Below are positions 56,796 through 64,000 of a stretch of 64,000 nucleotides of DNA, one piece after another. Both the position numbers and the translations under genes were made by a program. Source of the DNA: Hordeum vulgare subsp. vulgare (lineage: Eukaryota; Streptophyta; Magnoliopsida; Poales; Poaceae); NCBI RefSeq assembly GCF_904849725.1, contig NC_058518.1, positions 503,551,225 through 503,615,224 of the forward strand, read 5' to 3'. Position 1 is the first letter of the stretch. The number at the start of each line of letters is the position of its first letter. The notes under the pieces were generated by a model. It had not been told where the DNA came from and ran no database searches. It was given only the letters and a program-made list of their open reading frames with translations.

Positions 56796-57354
56796 CTCCG
56801 TGCGGTGGTAGTGGCGGCGGTAGTGGCGGTAGTGGCGGCGGTGGTCTCCGGCCGCAGGTCTGAGGGGGTACTGGCGGCGGTGGCGGCAGCCTAGGGCGCG
56901 ATGGGGAAGAAAGACGGGCGCGACGGGGGGGGGGAGAAAGACGGGCTCGATGGGAAAGAAAGACTGGGCCGCGCTGACAGGAAGATGCGATGGGAAAACG
57001 GTGCGGTGGCAGTACCTTGTAAATAGTTCAAAGTTAATAAGGGTAACATGTCTTTATTAATCCATAATCTGATTTTAGCTGGGTTAGAGTAGCTTATGAG
57101 TTTTTAATAATCTGGTCATCTAGTTTTTATAATCTATAGTATAAACTGCCCTGTTTGGAAACATAATAGCTTATAAAAACCAGATTATATAAACTGGATG
57201 AATCCAAACAGGGCCTTGGAGATCAATCCTTAGGCATAACTACCTTGTATATCTTGTGCTATATATTAACACGCAATCCGTCCTTGCTAGGCATACGGTT
57301 AATCTAGCTTTTCCACATGGTATTCAGAGCCACCTCTTCCTATCACATCTAAAC

Positions 57355-60300
57355 ATGTCGAGCTCCTCCTCCGCCGTCGCAATGGCCACACCCTCCCTCG
57401 CATCCCTTGGCCACATCATCTCTGAAAAATTAACCCGCGAAAACTTCTTGGTGTGGCGCACGCAAGTTCTACCGCACATCAAAGCTGCTAGCATGATGGG
57501 CTACCTGGACGGCTCGGTCCAGGAACCGCCGGCTGTTCTCATCATGGAGAAGGAGGTCTCCGGGAAGGAGGCGACGGAGTCTCCAAATCCTGCCCATGCG
57601 ATATGGGTAATGCAGGATCAGCAGGTTCTTACCTTCCTGATCTCCTCGCTGTCTCGCGAGGTTTTGCTTCAGGTCAGCTCCTTTACCACGTCCGCTGGCA
57701 TCTGGAAAGCCTTGCTGCAGAGTTTTGCCTCGCAGTCTAGGGCTAGGGTGATCCAGCTTCGCTCGGCCATCGAGCACACTCGCAAGGGAGATCTGACGGC
57801 CGCCGGCTACTACACCAAGATGGTGAGCATCGCCGACGAGCTAGCTGCCGCCGGCAAGCCTCTGGACAAGGATGATGTGGTGTCCAACATCCTGCAAGGT
57901 TTCCTTCACGAGCCCGACTACAATGGGTTTGTGTCGGCGATCTCCACACGCACTGCAACCGATCAGCCGATCGGACTTGGTGAGCTTTTCCCGCTGCTAC
58001 TCGCCGCTGAATCCCGCATAGCAGCACATCATGCTTCTTTCCCATCCAACCACTCTGCCAATCACGCCTCCCGCGGTGGTGGCCGCGGCAACTCCAGCCG
58101 TCCTGGTGGAAATAACGGTGGCGGCGGTCCCCGGGGCTACAACAACAACTACACCGGGGGACGCTACCACGACAACTCCGCCAACAACTCCGGCCCAGGC
58201 AGGGCGCCACGGCAAGGAGGCGGCAACCGTGGTGACCGTGTCCAGGAGAAGTGCCAAATCTGCAAGGAGATGGGGCACGGTGCATGGCGCTGCAAGCAGC
58301 GGTTTGATTGCAGCTTCAACAACAACGTTCGCAATCCCGCTGGTAGTGGTGGAGGAGGAAACCGATCTGCCAATGATGTGCACTCCTATGGGGTGGACAC
58401 AAATTTGTACCTCGACACGGGTGCAACAGATCATGTGACAGGCGAGCTTGAAAAACTTGCTGTCCGCGATCGCTACACCGGCACCGAGCAAATTCACACG
58501 GCAAATGGTCAAGGTATGGATATAGCGCATATTGGTCATTCCACTCTTAGCACTCCCCATGGATCTCTTCAACTTAAAAATATTCTTCATGCTCCAAAGT
58601 CTGATCAGAGTCTCCTATCTGGGTATAAGCTTATCAAAGACAATTATGCTTTTCTTGAGATTTACCCTGAGATTTTCTTTGTTAAGGATCCAGCCAATCG
58701 GAGAACAATCTTCCAAGGCAAGAGTAACGGCGGCTTGTTTCCTGTCTCGGGTCGCCAGGATGTCCCTCCACAGCATCAAGCACTAGGCGTCACGACACCA
58801 TCTACATCTCGGTGGCATAGGCGTCTAGGGCATCCCTCTTTAGCAATAGTCAAAAGAATTCTTCGAGATTTTAAACTTCCTGTTTCAAATAAAAGGGATC
58901 ATCACTCTGTTTGTGATGCTTGTCAGATGGCAAAAAGCCATCAACTTCCCTACCCTCGATCAACTTGTGAATCAAAGTTTCCTTTAGAACTTGTGTTTTC
59001 AGATGTATGGGGTCCTGGCCCTCTCTCGGTTGGTAGACAAAAATATTATGTGAGCTTTATAGATGATTTCAGCAAATTCTCTTGGATCCATTTACTCAAA
59101 AATAAGTCTGATGTTTTTGAGAAGTTTCACCTCTTTCAACAGCTTGTTGAACGCCTTTTTAATCGCAAGATCTTGTCCATGCAAACTGATTGGGGAGGTG
59201 AGTATCAAAAACTTAACTCCTTATTTGAGCGCATTGGTATTTCCCACCATGTCTCCTGCCCTCATGCTCACCAACAGAACGGATCTGCTGAGCGGAAACA
59301 TCGCCATATTGTCGAGGTTGGCTTGTCCCTCCTCGCTCATGCCTCTATGCCCTTAAATTTTGGGATGAAGCTTTTTTACCGCGGTTTATCTTATCAATTG
59401 TGTCCCTAGTCGAGTCATTCACCACCAAACTCCACTAGAACGCTTGTTTGATATTAAACCCAACTATGACTTTCTCCGCATTTTTGGTTGTGCGGTATGG
59501 CCAAACCTTCGGCCCTTCAACAAACATAAGCTCGAGTTTCGCTCTAAACAGTGCGTATTCATAGGATATAGCAATCTCCACAAAGGATACAAGTGCCTTG
59601 ATGTCTCCTCTGGACGTGTTTATATCTCTCGCGATGTCGTCTTTGATGAACACGTCTTCCCTTTTGCCACCTTACACCCAAATGCCGGAGCCCAACTCCG
59701 CAAGGATCTAGTTCTTCTTCCACCCAACCTTCTTCCTATGTTCGGACCTTTACCAGGGGGAGGCATAGAGTCTGATCATATGTCTATATCTACTAACCTT
59801 GGTGCAAGTGTGCAGGAAAATTCTGGCGAAGAAATTGCAGAAAATGACCGTGATTTCATGCAGCAACCAGGTTCCCACGGCGTAGAAAATCCGGGTGCAG
59901 ATCCGGTGCTGATTCTGGTACAAAATCGGTCTCGGAGTCACGCGCTGCCACGCCTCCAGGCGGATCCTCCCCGAGATCAGGGCCCCTGCCAGGTTGGTTG
60001 GGTGAATCGCCTGCGGGCCACGCGCCAGGCGGATCCTCCCCGGGATCGGCGCCCCTGCCAGGGCGGTCGGGTGAACCGCCTGCGGGCCACGCGCCAGGAA
60101 GATCCTCTCCGGGATCAGCACTTTCGCCAGGACGGTTGGGCGAACCGTCTTCGGGCCACGCGCCAGCACCTGCCGGGTCGGTCAGGCCCTCGGCAGCCGA
60201 CTCCTCTACGCCAGCATCGCCCGTCACTGGTCACCCCCATGCATCCACTCAGGCGACTCCACGTGGCAGCCCCTCCGCTGATGTGCATGGCGCCTCATCC

Positions 60301-61991
60301 GCCGACGGTGCAACCGCCGTTTCTCCCATGCATCCACCTCCTCTCCAACAGGCACTGTTTCGACCACCGCCGCCGCCACCTGATCAACATCAAACCAGGT
60401 CTCGTAGTGGCATTTATAAGCCTAAACTTTATAAAGATGGTTGTGTACGCTGGGGTTCTTTCTGTTCTACAGGAGAACCACAAACCTTGGATGAGGCTCT
60501 CAGCGAGTCCAACTGGAAAGCTGCTATGGATGAGGAGTACTCTGCTCTCATGGAGAACAACACGTGGCAACTTGTTCCTCCTCTCAACGGAAGAAATGTC
60601 ATCGGCTGCAAATGGGTCTATAAAGTTAAAAGGAAGTCTGATGGCACCATTGACAGGTACAAGGCTCGGTTGGTTGCAAAAGGTTTTAAGCAAAGGTATG
60701 GGCTTGACTATGAGGATACTTTCAGTCCTATAGTAAAAGCTGCCACTATTCGAATTATTCTTTCAATAGCAGTATCTAGAAATTGGTGCGTACGACAATT
60801 AGATGTGAACAACGCATTTTTGCATGGTGTTCTGGAAGAGGAAGTGTTTATGAGGCAACCTCCTAGATATGAGAATTCACAATTCCCACATCATGTTTGC
60901 CGACTTGACAAAGCTTTGTATGGTCTCAAACAAGCACCAAGAGCTTGGTACTATAGGTTGTCCTCCAAATTACAGTCTTTGGGTTTTATGCCCTCCAAGG
61001 GTGACACTTCCTTATTCTTTTATCATAGGAAAGGAGTCACTATTTATATGATCATTTATGTTGATGATATAATTATCACCAGTTCATGCTCTCAAGCTGT
61101 TGAAGCCCTTCTCAAGGACTTGCGTATGGATTTTGCTCTCAAAGATCTTGGTGATCTACACTACTTCCTTGGCATTTAGGTAAAACATGTGACAAATGGC
61201 ATTGTGTTATCACAAGAAAAATATGTGCAGGATATTCTTCTTCAGAGAGCAGGCATGAAGAATTGTAAGCCATCTCCTACTCCTTTGTCAACTTCTGAAA
61301 AACTGTCTCTTTATTCTGGGAAGGTTCTTGTGCCAGAAGATGCTACAAAATACAGAAGTATTGTAGGAGCTCTACAGTACTTAACATTGACTAGGCCAGA
61401 CATTTCATATTCAGTGAATAAAGTTTGCCAGTTCTTACATGCTCCAACCAGCGTACATTTTGCAGCTGTTAAAAGAATACTTAGGTATCTTCAAGCAACC
61501 AAAGGCCATGGGCTTAAGCTTGGTAAGTCAGACTCAATGCTAGTCAGTGCCTTCTCTGATGCAGATTGGGCAGGATGCCCTGATGACAGGAGGTCAACAG
61601 CAGCAACTTAGTCTCCTGGAGTGCTCGCAAGCAAGCTACTGTGTCTAGATCATGCACAGAAGCTGAGTATAAATCACTAGCCAATGATACTGCTGAAATC
61701 ATATGGGTGCAGAATATGTTGACAGAATTGGGTGTCTCACATCCAACATCAGCATCTCTTTGGTGTGACAATCTTGGTCCTACGTACCTCTCTACTAATC
61801 CAATCTTCCATGCCAGAACTAAGCATATAGAGATTGACTATCATTTTGTTCGTGAAAGGGTAGCCAGCAAGCAGTTGAACATTCGGTTTGTACCCACTGG
61901 AGATCAAGTGGCGGATGGCTTCACAAAACCATTGACAGCACAGCAGCTGGCCTCTTTTAGACACAATATTAACTTAGATAGTTTCGATTGA
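57355..61991 (+). pseudogene. Copia gag-pol polyprotein, multiple breaks
   Basis: The frame begins MSSSSSAVAMATPSL at 57355. It includes gag, a Gly/Asn-rich linker, knuckle CQICKEMGHGAWRC (about 58255), protease YLDTGATDHVTG, integrase (WHRRLGHPS, CDACQMAKSH, QQNGSAERKH), reverse transcriptase ([22 protein letters not shown]) and RNase H ending with LNLDS-like NINLDSFD. Breaks: a frame change and stop near 59360-59409, a frame change near 59940, TAG at 61177 within FLGI*VKH, and a frameshift near 61605. Not functional as a single protein. Confidence 0.9.
59960..60166 (+). repeat. Three 69-bp in-frame repeats in the Copia polyprotein
   Basis: Units at 59960-60028, 60029-60097 and 60098-60166 encode 23-residue Pro/Gly/Ser-rich repeats (core [18 protein letters not shown]) between integrase and reverse transcriptase. 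The third unit is most diverged. The local frame change lies at the start of the array. Confidence 0.9.
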
Positions 61992-61998
61992 GGGGGAG

Positions 61999-62201
61999 TG
62001 TTGGAAGTTGTAATCTATACGGTGTTGTATAATCCGTATAGAGATAATCTTGACTTAGAGATAAGTTAGTTTAAATCATGTGTGCCGAAGGGATATGACT
62101 TGGAGATCAATCCTTAGGCATAACTACCTTGTATATCTTGTGCTATATATTAACACGCAATCCGTCCCTGCTAGGCATACGGTTAATCTAGCTTTTCCAC
62201 A
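61999..62201 (+). repeat. Copia 3' LTR (unit B element)
   Basis: Intact 203-bp LTR, TGTTGGAAGTTG...TTTTCCACA, following the purine tract. It serves as the empty-site reference for the Harbinger insertion. Confidence 0.95.
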
Positions 62202-63000
62202 CGGCAACGCGACATGGGGGCGGTCCTCATCCTACGCCATTGTCGTGTCGCTCCGGGAGAAGGAGGCGTTGATCGGCCTTATGCAAGGCTGTCCGGCCGC
62301 TGCGCGTGAGGATCACCGATGTGCCACCCTCTGCTCTGCCCCCACAACACGTTCCTCTCACTTGACGTACGCGTCCTATCGTCTGGGTGGGGAGACGACG
62401 GCCAACGCCAAGTTTCTCTCGAGCTCTACGGATCCCTCTCGGATGAAGTTCTTTGGTTGGATCTTGTCTATGGCCAGGATCCACAATCACTTCGTGCTCC
62501 TAAAGAAGATGATCATCGCTTCTCCGGGAGCTGGCTATCCGTGCTAGTACTGGGCGATGCTTGGGACGGCCAACCACCTCATCTTCTGGTGTGAGTTTGT
62601 TGTTAGGTTTTGGCGGTGCCTTGGGCTTGCTATGAGCGACGCCGCAGTCACCACTCTCCACCCCTTCGACGTGTCTTAGACGGTCGGCAATGTCTCGCCG
62701 GACGCATTCCTTCTTCTTTGTTAACGTTGTTGGCACCTATGGAAACAACGAAATGTCGTCATTTTCCAAGACGCCAGGGCCTCTCTCACTGCTACCATGA
62801 AGTGTTGTCACGACGATGCAGTGCTCTAGAGGTCTATGTTCAAGGACGGCTAGTAGAGTCATGTCGACTTGTGACTTCGTGCTTTGGTGGTGCCGCTATA
62901 GTTTCTGCAAGTTTGGTCTTGGCTCCCCCTCGAAGCGCCCCCCGCATTCTCTTTCTCTCTATAAAATGTGACATTTGGGTGTTTTGACCCCTTTAAATGA
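62202..63000 (+). pseudogene. LINE relic of unit B, second part
   Basis: Resumes from 53019. It encodes PSRMKFFGWILSMARIHNHF and LGTANHLIFWCEFVVRFWRC in shifting frames, matching plant LINE zf-RVT termini. It preserves the uninterrupted GTTCT site (62448-62452) where unit A has a Copia, and the uninterrupted GCGGTGCC site where unit A has the hAT-like element. Confidence 0.8.
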
Positions 63001-63079
63001 AGAGCTTTTATTAGTCTTGCCAGTGGTTGTGTCATACTACTTGGCTTTGCCACAATAAAAGTTTCAGCTACAAAAAAAT

Positions 63080-63465
63080 GTCATCATTCTGTTAAGCGTG
63101 TGCTAAAACGCCACTCAGCACCATTACTGTTCTGTCAAAGGCCATTGACCAGAGTGAAGCAATGACAATATCTTTTTGACCCACTCGTCAGCGCTCCCCT
63201 ATAACTTGTGGGTCCTAGTTGTCAGCATAGATAATTCAATTAGAAGCAAAAACAATGACTCGCGGGATTCAATCTCCAGCGTGCAAAGCTATTTTTGTTT
63301 TAATTTCATTCTTTGTGTGTTAAAAACTAAGGTCCACGACTTACAAACGCTGACAAGTGGGGTTCAGGGGTATTTTGGTCACTTCACCCTAGTAAATGGC
63401 CTTTGAACAGAAGATAACAATGCCGAGTGGAATTTTTGAGTAGTTATAATGAATTATTCAGGTGG
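63080..63465. mobile_element. MITE with ~90-bp terminal inverted repeats
   Basis: The left arm (CCACTCAGCACC, CAAAGGCCATTGACCAGAG, GTGAAGCAATGAC) pairs with the reverse complement of the right arm (CCACTCGGCATT, CAAAGGCCATTTACTAGGG, GTGAAGTGACC). It separates the LINE relic from its tail GAATTATTCAGGTGGGG. Probably Mutator-like; ends are approximate. Confidence 0.65.
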
Positions 63466-63479
63466 GGGGGGAGCCCATT

Positions 63480-64000
63480 CCCTGTTTAAAAATTCACAAA
63501 AACAAAAGATAGCCAAGAGGGAGTAGCAATTTGTATCATTGCAGAATGAACCAAGCGGGGTGGAATCCAAGGGGTGGTGTGTGCTGAGCACGTACTCCCT
63601 CTGGAGTAGAAAGCCGGAGGTCATTATTTTCTTTTCAGGTGAAAAGAAAGAAAGGGAAGCTTTGAATCCCCGGCATAGCGACCCCTGGCCTCGATTCCGA
63701 TTCCCGTCCCCTACCACTTGACCGGGGTAGCGAATCCGGATCCCAGAGCTTTTGGGCTCCAAGATTTTAGAATCTAGCCAGCCAACCGATGATGTAGTGA
63801 CAGAATCCAATCCGACCCAAGGCTACTTGCAAGGCATCAACTGTCAAACAAGATACCATATATATACCGACTAATGATGGCTCACACGAGCCCCAAAAGC
63901 ATCCCCACTTTGCTTAATATACTTTGTGATAGATAGATAGATGATGTTCGTATTGGCCTCAACGTCAGAAAGAATGAATGAATTTCTTCCGAGAATCAAA
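63480..64000 (+). repeat. Start of tandem duplication unit C
   Basis: From about 63530 the sequence aligns with 48545-49040 of unit B, including AATGAACCAAGCGG, the shared spacer block, and the (GATA) site (63928-63940, three units). Alignment continues to the last base of the window. No gene lies in the visible part. Confidence 0.85.

Larger units (their letters stand above)
53124..57215 (-). mobile_element. PIF/Harbinger transposon in the Copia 5' LTR
   Basis: The 4092-bp element has terminal repeats GGCCCTGTTTGGA and its complement, and a 3-bp duplication TTG (53121-53123, 57216-57218). The boundaries are confirmed because removing the element gives an LTR equal in length to the 3' LTR. 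It carries a transposase and a MYB/SANT-like ORF1, both on the minus strand. Just inside the right end (about 57148-57195) is a second, direct copy of the left terminus. Both ends repeat AATCTGG/ATATAAACTGG motifs. Confidence 0.93.
53020..62201 (+). mobile_element. Copia retrotransposon in unit B LINE relic
   Basis: Plus-strand element with a perfect CGGCA duplication (53015-53019, 62202-62206). The 5' LTR (53020-57317) is split by a Harbinger element; without it and its duplication it is 203 bp, the same as the 3' LTR (61999-62201). I see about three base differences between LTRs. The PBS region TGGTATTCAGAGCC (57318) is one insertion away from the usual Met-tRNA match. The purine tract GAGGGGGAG (61990-61998) abuts the 3' LTR. 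Confidence 0.95.
47861..63470 (+). repeat. Tandem duplication unit B (contains RL copy 2)
   Basis: Starts with sequence like the SPB1 3' UTR (47861-48100) and continues through blocks shared with unit A to RL copy 2. It ends in the LINE relic that spans a Copia insertion (52863-53019 plus 62202 to about 63470). Without the Copia it is about 6.4 kb. The ends are approximate. Confidence 0.8.

Noticed and set aside
1..64000. CRISPR arrays, operons, bacterial promoters, tRNA genes
   Set aside because: The window is plant nuclear DNA with introns. No spaced direct repeats of CRISPR type and no convincing tRNA were found by eye.

Overview
The window is plant nuclear DNA, almost certainly from a Triticeae grass (wheat, Aegilops, barley or rye group). 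The evidence is GC-rich monocot-style exons with GT-AG introns, TA-flanked Stowaway MITEs, a BARE-1/Angela/WIS-type Copia element with 1.78-kb LTRs, and deeply nested LTR, CACTA, Harbinger and LINE insertions. I cannot tell the species or subgenome from sequence alone.

Layout. 1-2301 is part of a Gypsy-type LTR, and 2302-4353 is AT-rich intergenic DNA with transposon debris. A gene island follows at 4354-15206: a group IIb WRKY transcription factor (+, 4 exons), a chloroplast Era-type GTPase (-, 9 exons), and the nucleolar rRNA 2'-O-methyltransferase SPB1 (+, 11 exons). The GTPase and SPB1 are divergent and share a 300-bp promoter with a telo-box and GGCCCA motifs. Both serve ribosome assembly, one in the plastid and one in the nucleolus.

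From about 15.3 kb to the end is a tandem segmental duplication carrying RADIALIS-like (RL) single-SANT/MYB genes. Unit A (about 15.3-47.86 kb) has RL copy 1 at 38299-38565. Unit B (about 47.86-63.47 kb) has RL copy 2 at 51198-51464. Unit C begins at about 63.48 kb and runs off the window. Each complete unit reads: SPB1 3'-UTR-like sequence, a conserved non-coding block, the RL promoter and gene, then a decayed LINE tail. Different transposons swelled the units. In unit A a LINE was split by a CACTA element, which holds a BARE-1 element, which holds a solo LTR; a second Copia sits in the LINE tail. In unit B a Copia carries a Harbinger element inside its 5' LTR. Several insertions are mapped to the base because another copy in the window preserves the empty site.

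No wholly new biological system is evident. The points most worth checking are a plastid 23S rRNA fragment in the 3' UTR of RL copy 2, the paralogous empty sites, a Copia family whose gag appears to start inside its LTR with a hydrophobic leader, the shared ribosome-biogenesis promoter, and a predicted third RL gene just beyond the window.
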